The position numbers were made by a program, and so were the translations under genes. From Acidobacterium sp049965615 (GTDB lineage: Bacteria; Acidobacteriota; Terriglobia; Terriglobales; Acidobacteriaceae): a stretch of 64,000 nucleotides of DNA. The notes under the pieces are model-generated. The model was given only the letters and a program-made list of their open reading frames with translations. It had not been told where the DNA came from and searched no databases. Positions 50,401 to 57,830 of the stretch are shown piece after piece; position 1 is the stretch's first letter, and each line of letters opens with the position of its first letter. The stretch is from NCBI GenBank assembly GCA_049965615.1, contig JBMFWD010000012.1, forward strand, positions 1 through 64,000, given 5' to 3'.

Positions 50401-50927
50401 ACCCGGGGTTGAATCAGGGCATCCTCGACGAGCTTCAGAAGCTTGGTCATCCCATCTTCTCGCAGGGCCTATTGCCGCTGGATACGGATTTGCTCAACCG
50501 GCTCTTTGGAACAGAAGTGGAAGTTGGCCTGATCAGTTCTCCGCTGGACATTTCCGATGTGTGGAAGAACACCTTCTCCGCTAGCTCCAATCACAAGCTC
50601 TGGGCAGCGAAGTTTGTGGCCCGCCACCCGAATCTCATCTCGGTGGAACTCTCAAGCTTCAAGTGCGGGCACGACGCGTTTATCGGCAGGGTGATTGAGC
50701 AGATCATCGAAACCTCCGGTAAACCACATTTCTCTTTTCGCGATTTGGACGAAAACCGTCCCCTCGCCTCCCTTCGTATCCGCATTGAAACCATGCAGTA
50801 TTTTCTCCGGCGTTACCGGGAGCAGTTGCAGAGAGAAAGGCACGTGCCAGGTCAATTGCAACCCGTATTGAGAACAAGAGAGAACGAACAGGAATTCCCT
50901 GGTGCGGCGGCCGCCCGATTATGTTAA
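47457..50927 (+). CDS. double BadF/HgdC-type activase with DUF2229 domain
   Basis: The protein has 1156 residues. The first actin-like ATPase domain has GMDVGSTTVKTVVR at ~33, ELGGQDAKMIIF and the cluster cysteine in NDKCAGGTGVVIEKIA. The second has GLDGGSTSTKAVAL at ~375, DVGGQDIKIILL and TQCSAGNGYFLQAAAE. A linker with CRFCANRCLRTFVEL is followed by a DUF2229/COG3580-type region (IGIPKALNLFTYAPLFSAYF, LGRPYHHDPGLNQGILDELQ). Related proteins are usually ~1400 residues and end in an HgdB-like module. That module is missing here and appears as the separate gene at 43158. ATP-driven electron injection into an iron-sulfur dehydratase is the family role. Confidence 0.82.
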   Translation: MTNQISMKKGRSRKSPSLQALSSVAGKEFLLGMDVGSTTVKTVVRSAVTGEILLRDYRRHESRQAETVLHALQQAKSELGIADSNLRLFMSGSGGQRTAELLGARFVQEVAAVSLAVETSYPEVRSVIELGGQDAKMIIFQESDLQGRRKKIASMNDKCAGGTGVVIEKIAARLHIPSGDLLTAKYDDTQVYPVAGKCGVFAETDITGLQKQGVPATQLMASLFDAIVLQNLSVLTRGHTLLPTVFLLGGPNAYFPGLLTAWRKGLLDLWKRKNVSLPANASVESLVMVPPMAEYFAAIGAIEFGAMEPEGMVQYQGTQALQISILKNEASLDAMSGAGGLCANAAELESLRRTYALPSRPCPAVSANGDAVYVGLDGGSTSTKAVALSPEGEVLTTSYRLSQSDPIADAVAVLRDLRGKLEQSGRQVKVLGLGTTGYSKDLLAKVLSADLALVETVAHAKSSLRLYPDVDAIIDVGGQDIKIILLQDRAVKDFKLNTQCSAGNGYFLQAAAEGLGIQIEDFAEIAFSARRMPQFSYGCAVFLQSDIVNFQRQGWRPEEILAGLATVLPKNVFQYVAGVSNVATLGRRFVLQGGTQRNLAVVKAELDFIRKHYHGSGQPEVVVHPHCCEAGAIGAALEAMEFHQAGHATTFPGFGLLGTLRYSILRDETTRCRFCANRCLRTFVELSGEGPDRTGQRRAIIATCERGEAESTDTVRDINASWKSLRQSCPNYVQLAAEQAWLPQYPASAIARSHRTSGLVFPNRAEAKQRLRSAVHIGIPKALNLFTYAPLFSAYFESLGVPARNLHYSHFSSPERYQQAAGFSAIDPCFPSKVAIAHIYELLQVCKTRPLDAIFFPMFDVLTTPLDGCSGSNACPSGSATPEAVKAAFSRTVNWFQEVGTRYLNPVLDMADHELFKYQMFSCWKDVLALDWRENSHAVDIAFTAWNAFETRLRHQTRLTLDELERSGQIGLVMLGRPYHHDPGLNQGILDELQKLGHPIFSQGLLPLDTDLLNRLFGTEVEVGLISSPLDISDVWKNTFSASSNHKLWAAKFVARHPNLISVELSSFKCGHDAFIGRVIEQIIETSGKPHFSFRDLDENRPLASLRIRIETMQYFLRRYREQLQRERHVPGQLQPVLRTRENEQEFPGAAAARLC

Positions 50928-51949
50928 GACTGCCTCTTTTGACGATGAGCGTCAGGCGATTTTTCTACTTACTTATAATTTGCGTGTCTGCTGTCACTGC
51001 GGCAGTGGCCCAGGAAATCTCCGCACCTGCGCCGCAGACTGGGACCATCATCGGCACCGTGATCGATGTAAACGGAATTATCGTTTCCGGCGCTACCGTC
51101 GTCCTTGAAGGCCCTTCGCTCAGCGATCCCCGCACGGTTGTGACGAACGACAACGGATTTTTCGAACTGCACGATCTCAAGCCGGGAACACCTTATCAAA
51201 TCATCGCCAGCGCCAAAGGATTCGCTAACCGGGTCTTGCCCGTCATCGTCCTCAAGCCAGGTCAGTATTTGGATCTGTCGAGCATCAGGCTCCAGGTTGC
51301 AGAAGTGGTGACCACGGTGCATGCGGCGTACTCCACCGAGCAGATCGCCACAGAACAGGTCAGGGTGGAGGAGAAGCAGCGCGTTCTTGGCATCATTCCC
51401 AACTTCTACGTTGTCTATGATCCCAACGTCGTGCCGCTCACCACGAAGCTGAAGTTCTCGCTTGCTCTCAAAGTCGCCACCGATCCCATTACCTTCATCG
51501 GAGCAGGTTTCCTTGCAGGTATCTACCAGGCAGCAGACACCCCCGACTATGTGGAGGGAGCGAAGGGGTACGGTCAGCGCATCGGCGCTGTCTATGCAGG
51601 TGGCTTTACCGACATCATGATAGGCGGTGCCATCCTGCCATCAGTTTTGCACCAGGACCCGCGATACTTCTACCAGGGCACGGGCACCAAAAAGTCTCGA
51701 GCTTTCCACGCAATTTCCAGCGCATTCATCTGCAAGGGGGACAATGGACAGTGGCAGCCGAATTACTCAACGGTAGGTGGCGATCTGGCATCGGCTGCCA
51801 TTTCGAATATCTACTATCCGGCGGCAAATCGCGGCGCGGGTCTGGTGTTCGAGAATACCCTTATCAATACCGCTGACCGCATGGCCGCCAACCTGGCGCA
51901 AGAGTTCATCCTGCGCAAATTCACGACAAAGCCCAAAAAGAAAAACTAG
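50921..51949 (+). CDS. secreted carboxypeptidase-regulatory-like domain protein, probably outer membrane
   Basis: The protein has 342 residues. A start at 50921 overlaps the previous stop, and an ATG at 50945 is possible. A signal peptide (YLLIICVSAVTAAVAQ) precedes a carboxypeptidase-regulatory-like domain: GTIIGTVIDVNGIIVSGATV, TVVTNDNGFFELHDLKPGTP. The C-terminal ~200 residues have SLALKVATDPITFIGAGFLA, GQRIGAVYAGGFTDIMIGGA, SVLHQDPRYFYQGTGTKKSR, a repeating hydrophobic/aromatic pattern that could span the outer membrane. Similar proteins are common in Acidobacteriota. Last gene of the operon. Confidence 0.75.
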   Translation: MLRLPLLTMSVRRFFYLLIICVSAVTAAVAQEISAPAPQTGTIIGTVIDVNGIIVSGATVVLEGPSLSDPRTVVTNDNGFFELHDLKPGTPYQIIASAKGFANRVLPVIVLKPGQYLDLSSIRLQVAEVVTTVHAAYSTEQIATEQVRVEEKQRVLGIIPNFYVVYDPNVVPLTTKLKFSLALKVATDPITFIGAGFLAGIYQAADTPDYVEGAKGYGQRIGAVYAGGFTDIMIGGAILPSVLHQDPRYFYQGTGTKKSRAFHAISSAFICKGDNGQWQPNYSTVGGDLASAAISNIYYPAANRGAGLVFENTLINTADRMAANLAQEFILRKFTTKPKKKN

Positions 51950-52221
51950 GCAATGATATTTATTAGATTGGTACGTCTGACTCCGCGGCCAAATTGCTTG
52001 GAGAGGTCAATGGCGAGCCGCTCGATCAACTGTTCGCCATATTCTGCCCGCGCTTCTCCCTGCTGCTCTGACTGGATAATGCGTCGTCCGATTTCCCAAT
52101 AGGCCGCTGTCATCAGACTATTAACGCTGCGAGCCGCCGTGCTTCTGGCTGACCGCACAAGTTCGACAATTCCAGTGCGGATCGCTTCGTAATTCTGGGG
52201 CGATTGGGTATTTCTGTTCAT
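51946..52221 (-). pseudogene. N-terminal fragment of a DUF1016 (YhcG-type nuclease) gene
   Basis: The 91 residues match the start of DUF1016/PDDEXK proteins: VNSLMTAAYWEIGRRIIQSE, ARAEYGEQLIERLAIDLSKQ, FGRGVRRTNL, then the sequence stops with INIIA. Full members have ~330-370 residues and carry the nuclease domain that is absent here. The cut lies exactly at the end of the cargo, its stop overlapping the last codon of the gene coming from the left. It marks a recombination junction. Confidence 0.75.
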
Positions 52222-52249
52222 TTTCCTCTCCGTTTCATCCTATTCGCCT

Positions 52250-54985
52250 TCACAGGCTCATGCCCACGCTCTGATCCCGTGACTTGGGAATGCCCTGGCC
52301 CATCTCAAGAGCGGCAGTTTTGCTGACCTCGGTTCCGAGTTGCTGGGCCAGCCGGTTGATGTCATTGGTAAAGATGGTGGCTTCGTGGCTGGCGCGGGAG
52401 ACGGCAACATAGCCGAAGCGCGAGCTGAGCAGGTCTGGATGCACACTGGTGTCGGCGTGAATCAGGACACGTTCGGCGGTGAGTCCCTGAGAACTGTGGC
52501 TGGTGACCGCATAGCCGTGGTCGAAGTGGCGATGTTCGGTAGCATTGAATTCGATCCGGCGGTTGTCGTCCAGCCGGGCTGTAATCCGGCCATCGGGCGT
52601 GATCGATTCAATCGTGGCAAGATCGCGGTTGGCGATGCCGAGGGATTTGTCCGGAGAGGTGAACTGGATGCGATCGCCGACAGAGAATTCATGGACGACT
52701 TCACGGTAGACGCTGACGCCAGAGAGACGGCGCGGATCGTAGGTGGCAAGTTCGCCGGATTGCTTTTCGACTGTAAGCAGATTTGCAGATGGATTGACGG
52801 CGGTGACGGTGGCGTAGGCTCCGGCCTCGATTCCAAAGGCGGCGCTGCCGCGGGCATAACGCACGACATCTCCGATTTCGTAATGGTTCGCCCAGGCACG
52901 ATCGGCTCCTGTCATCTCCTGCCGCTGCACGAGAACTCGGAAGGAATGGTCGGCATTGCTGAGTTTGCCATTGGCTCGCAGTTCCTCGCGCACAGCAAGG
53001 TTCAGTTCGCACCGGGAAGCATTGTCCGGCGAGACGATGAGTGTGTTCTCCGGCGAAGCGGCATACATTCGTGCAACGGTACGGATTCGTTCCTGCCGGT
53101 CTGGAATCTCCTGAATGCGCCCCTGATCCCTGAGAGCGATGAGTGCCGCTGCGCTTCTGCCCCGTGCCAGCAACTCGACGGCGGATTTCAGGGCCGGATC
53201 TTTCTGGCGGACGATCTCGTCGAGTTTCGCGGTGCGCATCCCTGCCTGCTGCAACTGCTCGAACGGTCGGCCAGCTTCGACGCCCTGATGTTGCCGTGTG
53301 TCGCCGATCAAAAGCACCCTATCCTGCGGTGCAAGCCGGGCCAGGAAGTCTCGCATCTGGCGGGTGCTGGCAAGACTCGATTCATCGACGAAATAGAAGT
53401 GCTTCTGTGCCATGCCGTCGCCGGAATGCGCAGACCGGCTGAGAAAACTTTGCAGCGTATTTGCTTCTACTCCCGATTCCCGAAGCTGTTTTGCTGCGCG
53501 AGATGTGGGAGCGAAGCCTTCCACCGTATAACCCTCTGCTTCAATGGCCTGACGGATGACAGAGAGCGTGGTCGTCTTTCCCGCGCCAGCGACTCCCTGA
53601 ATGCTCTGAATCCGGTCCGGCGAGTAGAGCACATCCTCGATCACCCTGCGTTGCGCTTGGTTCAGATGGGAATGCTGTGCTGCAAACGTGACCGCCTGCT
53701 GTTGCGACAAAACGGGCGCAAGCTCATCTTTACCCGCGCGCATCCGGCTTATGATCTCCTGCTCTTCGCGGATGGTTCTGGCCGTGGTGAACTGCCGGGC
53801 AGGTGAGTCTTGTCTGCGCTCCAGTGTTTGGAATTCTCCGACCGCCTTGCGGCTTTCGAGATGCGCATGAACCTGCGAATAGGTGATCTCTCCCATGCCG
53901 CGGCGCAGCGCATCGCGAACGAGCAGGCGTTCGTCCACCACGGCCTCGCGCTCGAAGTTCCTGTCGCGGGCGAAGGTCAGCGATTCCCGAACTCTCTCTT
54001 GGGATCGGTTGGCAGAGACGTTCTGTTCCGGTTGCCGCACTCGTTCCTGTGCCGCACGAACAACTGCCTCGGTCTGATGGCCGAATTCCGCGGCGATCTT
54101 CCGGTGCGCAGCCATGACCTCCGCCGTAGAATGAATCTCCTTTCGGTCGCGTGTCGAGTGCGCGGCGATCTCAGCAGCTTCGCTGCCGGAGCGGCCCGTG
54201 CGCTCAAGGTACTCGCGAATCTGCTGGCTACGCGGGCTGGAGGCGTCAAGATACTCCTGACTGTAACCTTTGATCTCCGGCGCTCCACTTCGTCCGGCGG
54301 TGATCTCGTAGCCAAGCTGACGGAGCCGGTAGGTCAGCTCAGACTGATAAATGGCTGTGGCGAACTGCTGCGAGGCAAACAGGCTTTGCGGCTGGATGGC
54401 GCGGGTTTCTCCGTTGTCACGTTCGGTGAGGTTGAAGAGGACGGCATGAGTGTGAAGCTGTGGCGCGACATAGCCATCGACCGGACGCGCGGTATCGTGC
54501 TCGAACTTTGCGGCGATGAATTTACCGGTCGTCTCCGGCGGGTGATTGCCGCCGATGCGTGCCTGCGTATAGCGTTCGAGTTCATGTAGCGCGGCGGTGA
54601 CGGCTTCGCGGTGTGCCTCGCGTACCCGATAGTCGCCGCCGACCAAGGCGGTGAGTGACACAGATTTAGGCGCGGAAAAGGTCGCATCCCACCCGGCCCG
54701 ATGCTCCATCGTCTGGATGGATTTTCCATCGGCATCCTTATATTGGTAGGAAGCCCGCTGGCGGACAAGCTGCTCGCCGGTCTGCGGCTGCTGGCCCTGG
54801 CTCAGCCGCGCAAAGTCCTGCTCGGAGACCGGGCCGCGCAGGCCCAATTGTTCTGCCAATCTGCCTTGCCACTCGCCGCGCATCTCGCCGCGCTGGGACC
54901 AGTAATTCTGCTCCCGCGATGTGAATTCCTTCTTGTGATAGCTCTGCGCCTGGCCAGCGGAAAGCGGCTTCGAGATGGTCAGCAT
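52250..54985 (-). CDS. MobF-family conjugative relaxase with helicase domain (TrwC/TraA-like)
   Basis: The protein has 911 residues. The N-terminal relaxase domain has MLTISKPLSAGQAQSYH with its early tyrosines, GWDATFSAPKSVSLTALVGG, and the metal-binding histidines in VAPQLHTHAVLFNLTE. The second half is a superfamily-1 helicase: Walker A GVAGAGKTTTLSVIRQ, Walker B HFYFVDESSLAS, and the late motif GYAVTSHSSQGLTAERVLIH. It nicks the transfer origin and unwinds the strand for export. The coupling protein gene ends six bases upstream of its start, so they are co-transcribed. Confidence 0.92.
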   Translation of the reverse strand: MLTISKPLSAGQAQSYHKKEFTSREQNYWSQRGEMRGEWQGRLAEQLGLRGPVSEQDFARLSQGQQPQTGEQLVRQRASYQYKDADGKSIQTMEHRAGWDATFSAPKSVSLTALVGGDYRVREAHREAVTAALHELERYTQARIGGNHPPETTGKFIAAKFEHDTARPVDGYVAPQLHTHAVLFNLTERDNGETRAIQPQSLFASQQFATAIYQSELTYRLRQLGYEITAGRSGAPEIKGYSQEYLDASSPRSQQIREYLERTGRSGSEAAEIAAHSTRDRKEIHSTAEVMAAHRKIAAEFGHQTEAVVRAAQERVRQPEQNVSANRSQERVRESLTFARDRNFEREAVVDERLLVRDALRRGMGEITYSQVHAHLESRKAVGEFQTLERRQDSPARQFTTARTIREEQEIISRMRAGKDELAPVLSQQQAVTFAAQHSHLNQAQRRVIEDVLYSPDRIQSIQGVAGAGKTTTLSVIRQAIEAEGYTVEGFAPTSRAAKQLRESGVEANTLQSFLSRSAHSGDGMAQKHFYFVDESSLASTRQMRDFLARLAPQDRVLLIGDTRQHQGVEAGRPFEQLQQAGMRTAKLDEIVRQKDPALKSAVELLARGRSAAALIALRDQGRIQEIPDRQERIRTVARMYAASPENTLIVSPDNASRCELNLAVREELRANGKLSNADHSFRVLVQRQEMTGADRAWANHYEIGDVVRYARGSAAFGIEAGAYATVTAVNPSANLLTVEKQSGELATYDPRRLSGVSVYREVVHEFSVGDRIQFTSPDKSLGIANRDLATIESITPDGRITARLDDNRRIEFNATEHRHFDHGYAVTSHSSQGLTAERVLIHADTSVHPDLLSSRFGYVAVSRASHEATIFTNDINRLAQQLGTEVSKTAALEMGQGIPKSRDQSVGMSL

Positions 54986-54991
54986 GGCAGT

Positions 54992-56905
54992 CTATTCCAT
55001 CCGCACTGTTTGCGCATCGCCTGGTTCATTCTGAACGGAAGAATCCATCTGATCTTCGTCCTGTTTGTCCTGGGACGGCACGGGCGGCACGATCAGGTCA
55101 TCCATGTCGCGCTCGATGAATCCGGAATGCTTATCCTTCAGATCGACAAATGGAAACGAGAAACGCGCGACATGGTTGCCGTACTTCAGAAAGCCACGCA
55201 GGTCGTCCAGTCCGGAAATCTCCGAAGGCAGAACCAGCGGCTCCGTCTGGCGGTCGAGCGCAAAGTTCCTCCCCTGCCGGGAGCCGTCGTAGTGGGTTTC
55301 GCGCAGCCGTTCGATCTCGACTTCTCCAATGGCCTCGCTCACCCATTTGGCGGCGCGCGGCTCACTGGTGCGCAGAAATATCTTGGTGGCTGGCTGCGAG
55401 AGCATGGCTTCGGCATCGTCGCCGTAACGGGCCTCCATCTGGCTCCGGCCCTGAAATCCGAGAACGACGGGGTTTTGCGATTTGCGGTTTTCGGTGATGG
55501 CGGTGTGAAGCTGCGGCAGGCGCTGCAAACTTGCCAGTTCGTCGATAACAAACCAGACCGCCTTCTGGCCGGGATCGGGTTCGTTCAGCAAGCGCAATAC
55601 CAAGAGATCAATCCACAGACTGATCAGCGGACGCAGGGCCTCGCGCAGCGTCGGGCGCGAGGTGATGAAGACCCAGCCTTTACGTGTTTCTGCCCATTTG
55701 GTCGCGGTCCATGTCGAAGTCGTCTCCTCCTGCTTTGGCAGCAGCCGGAAACTGTCCGCAGTCATATTGAGCGAGCCGAGTACGCCTTCTCGCTGGTGCG
55801 GGGCGCGCGGATCGATGAGCGCCCAATACTCCGTATTGCGTACGCGCTGGTCGATCTCCGCGGGATTCGACATCCAGTGAACCAGCTCCGCTGGCGTGGG
55901 CAGATAGGTCAGAAGATGCGCGAATATCTTCTGTGGCGCCTCGACGAAGAAGCGGTTGGTCACGCCCTCCGGCTGATACATAGAGACGGCGAGAGCTTTC
56001 GCTTCCGCCCTGCGGCGCAGCCCCAGCGACGGACTCCAGAACGGCATCCTCGCATCGAGTGGATTGAGGACGATGTCCCCTCGGTGTGGATCGTAAAATT
56101 GCTTCACGAATTCGCAAGCCGGGTCATAGACGATGGCGCTTTCGTTGCGCGCCTCCACCTGCAAAAGCATCTGGCGGATGATGCTGGTCTTGCCTGACCC
56201 AGTATCCCCGACAATCAGGAAGTGCTTATTCTCGGCGTCACGCGGAATGCGCAGCGGTTGCTTGCTGCGATCCGTAGTGATACCGATCCCGTCGCCTGCG
56301 ATCTCCTTGTTAAAATTCTTCGGACTGACGAGAATTGGGCCTTTCAGGCGACGGCCATAGCGGAGGTCCTTCAGCCGGCGGATGTCCTTCGGGATCGAGA
56401 GCGGAAGCTGAATCAGGAAGGCAGCGAGGCCGAAGACAAACTGCCTGAGAAGCAACTGGGGTATAGATTGGTTGGCACATATCCAGTGGCCGATCCAGGC
56501 GTGCAGCGCCTTGTTCGAGTAACGACGCGGAGCCTCGCGGAAGAGCACTCGGTAGCCATCTTTGCGAGCCTGATCCGACAGCGCGAACGGCAAGGGCTTG
56601 CCAACCGCCTGCGGTGTCTTTCCGCGTTGCACATCCGCATTCAGCGCCGGGCGTACCTGCGATTTTCCACCTTGAACCAGAACCAATTGATAGGCCCCCC
56701 AGGGATGTAACGTGCCCAGAGTTTCCGTTCGCAAATAGTACGGCAGGTAGTACCGTTCGAGCGGCGACAGGCCGTAAGCAATGCGCAGCCAGACGAGGAT
56801 TCCCGTGAAGGCGACCGCGAGAAACAATGCGCCCAACGTGTAGAGATAGCCGCGCGGCGGCCAGATAAGCGACTCTCTGCGACCCCAGTGCACTGCATTA
56901 GTCAT
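54992..56905 (-). CDS. type IV coupling protein (TrwB/VirD4 family)
   Basis: The protein has 637 residues from the ATG at 56905, eight bases after AAGGAG. It has N-terminal membrane segments (LYTLGALFLAVAFTGILVWL and a later FVFGLAAFLIQLPLSI), then a RecA-like ATPase: Walker A IVGDTGSGKTSIIRQML at ~240, Walker B VWFVIDELASLQRLPQL, and QFYDPHRGDIVLNPLDAR-type VirD4/TraD signatures. It brings the relaxase-DNA complex to the type IV secretion channel. It lies between the ribbon-helix-helix accessory gene and the relaxase gene. Confidence 0.92.
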   Translation of the reverse strand: MTNAVHWGRRESLIWPPRGYLYTLGALFLAVAFTGILVWLRIAYGLSPLERYYLPYYLRTETLGTLHPWGAYQLVLVQGGKSQVRPALNADVQRGKTPQAVGKPLPFALSDQARKDGYRVLFREAPRRYSNKALHAWIGHWICANQSIPQLLLRQFVFGLAAFLIQLPLSIPKDIRRLKDLRYGRRLKGPILVSPKNFNKEIAGDGIGITTDRSKQPLRIPRDAENKHFLIVGDTGSGKTSIIRQMLLQVEARNESAIVYDPACEFVKQFYDPHRGDIVLNPLDARMPFWSPSLGLRRRAEAKALAVSMYQPEGVTNRFFVEAPQKIFAHLLTYLPTPAELVHWMSNPAEIDQRVRNTEYWALIDPRAPHQREGVLGSLNMTADSFRLLPKQEETTSTWTATKWAETRKGWVFITSRPTLREALRPLISLWIDLLVLRLLNEPDPGQKAVWFVIDELASLQRLPQLHTAITENRKSQNPVVLGFQGRSQMEARYGDDAEAMLSQPATKIFLRTSEPRAAKWVSEAIGEVEIERLRETHYDGSRQGRNFALDRQTEPLVLPSEISGLDDLRGFLKYGNHVARFSFPFVDLKDKHSGFIERDMDDLIVPPVPSQDKQDEDQMDSSVQNEPGDAQTVRME

Positions 56906-56907
56906 CG

Positions 56908-57288
56908 TCAATTCTCCTTCCCTTGCGCGCGTCGGTTCAACAGTTCCTGCGCCTGCGCGGCTTTGCCTTTTTGGACCTGGCGGAAGCGAGCTGCGACCTC
57001 ATCTCGGAGCAGTTTTTCCCCGCACAAAAGCGGCTCCAGGGCATTCATCAGGAGCATCTGAATTCCGACGACATCCGTGAAGACATGCAACAGAATCATG
57101 CTGTCACTGTGATTGTGCGCCGCCGAGAACAGCGTCTCTCGAATCCATTCACTCATGCTCTTCCCTTGTCGCCGCGCGAAGGCTTCCAGTTCAGAAAACT
57201 CTTCGTCTGTGACCTTGGTGCTGGCGGTGCGTTTGCGAAGGTCAAGTTGCCTCCCCGGCTGTGGATTGAATTGAGTCGCATTGCTCAT
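56908..57288 (-). CDS. ribbon-helix-helix conjugation accessory protein (MobC/TrwA-like)
   Basis: The protein has 126 residues. A basic N-terminus (QLDLRKRTASTKVTDEEFSE) carries the beta strand, and LEAFARRQGKSMSEWIRETL the two helices of a ribbon-helix-helix DNA-binding fold, as in relaxosome accessory proteins. The C-terminal ~70 residues are helical with no clear family. It precedes the coupling protein by two bases, and the hairpins at 57324-57468 just upstream are its likely binding region. Confidence 0.72.
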   Translation of the reverse strand: MSNATQFNPQPGRQLDLRKRTASTKVTDEEFSELEAFARRQGKSMSEWIRETLFSAAHNHSDSMILLHVFTDVVGIQMLLMNALEPLLCGEKLLRDEVAARFRQVQKGKAAQAQELLNRRAQGKEN

Positions 57289-57323
57289 CGGTCATGCTCC
57301 ATTTCTTCCAATTCGCGCTTTCC

Positions 57324-57468
57324 GCTCCAGCGCTCTGGAGCGCCTGCAAGCCAGCAACTCATCTCGATTCAGGCAGGTAGACCCAGAGCACTTCGGGCGG
57401 TCAGCAGCGCCCTTTCAGGGGTGGAGTGTCGAAAATCAACCCGGTGCGCAGCACCGTCTGTGCTCCAC
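57324..57468. other. hairpin-rich intergenic region, candidate transfer origin
   Basis: GCTCCAG (57324-57330) and CTGGAGC (57335-57341) form a 7-bp stem with a four-base loop. CGGTGC (57442-57447) and GCACCG (57451-57456) form a 6-bp stem with a three-base loop, nested inside GTGGAG (57421-57426) and CTCCAC (57463-57468). The place, directly upstream of the relaxosome-type genes, is where an oriT is expected. A terminator for the gene to the right is an alternative for the second hairpin. Confidence 0.45.
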
Positions 57469-57487
57469 CACGGATTCCAATGGAGGT

Positions 57488-57805
57488 TCATGCCTTCAAC
57501 ACCCGCACGGATTCGCTGGACTCCACCCCGGTGATCGGTTTCCGAATGGGAGAGGGTTCTATCGCCCCATTGCCGGGCGCTCTGCGAATGCGAAGCGCGG
57601 GCACAGCTTGAGCGGCCTGTGGCGTCTTCAGAAACTCCTGAAAGTCGCGGTCTTTGGAGAAAACATAGCAGAGCGCCTTATCCACGACATCGTCGGCGGA
57701 TGCGTGGATGAAAGCGGCGTACTGATCGACCTGCGCGGCGGTGGCTTTGTCCAACCGCACAGATGCGCTGATTTGGCGGCTTTGGATAACTTCAAGTAGT
57801 GGCAT
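57488..57805 (-). CDS. small putative DNA-binding protein of the conjugation region
   Basis: The protein has 105 residues from the ATG at 57805, with GAAGGAG upstream. PLLEVIQSRQISASVRLDKA followed by TAAQVDQYAAFIHASADDVV suggests a strand then helices, like an antitoxin or ribbon-helix-helix protein. DKALCYVFSKDRDFQEFLKT continues the helix. The C-terminus is Pro/Arg-rich. No named family is recognised. Its position between a primase and oriT-like hairpins suggests a transfer or copy-control role. Confidence 0.55.
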   Translation of the reverse strand: MPLLEVIQSRQISASVRLDKATAAQVDQYAAFIHASADDVVDKALCYVFSKDRDFQEFLKTPQAAQAVPALRIRRAPGNGAIEPSPIRKPITGVESSESVRVLKA

Positions 57806-57830
57806 TGCGTTTTCTCCTTCGGGTGCGAAA

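Noticed and set aside
52340..53806. 488-codon plus-strand frame opposite the relaxase
   Set aside because: The minus strand encodes a MobF relaxase-helicase with all motifs. The plus frame is Gly/Asp-rich shadow sequence.
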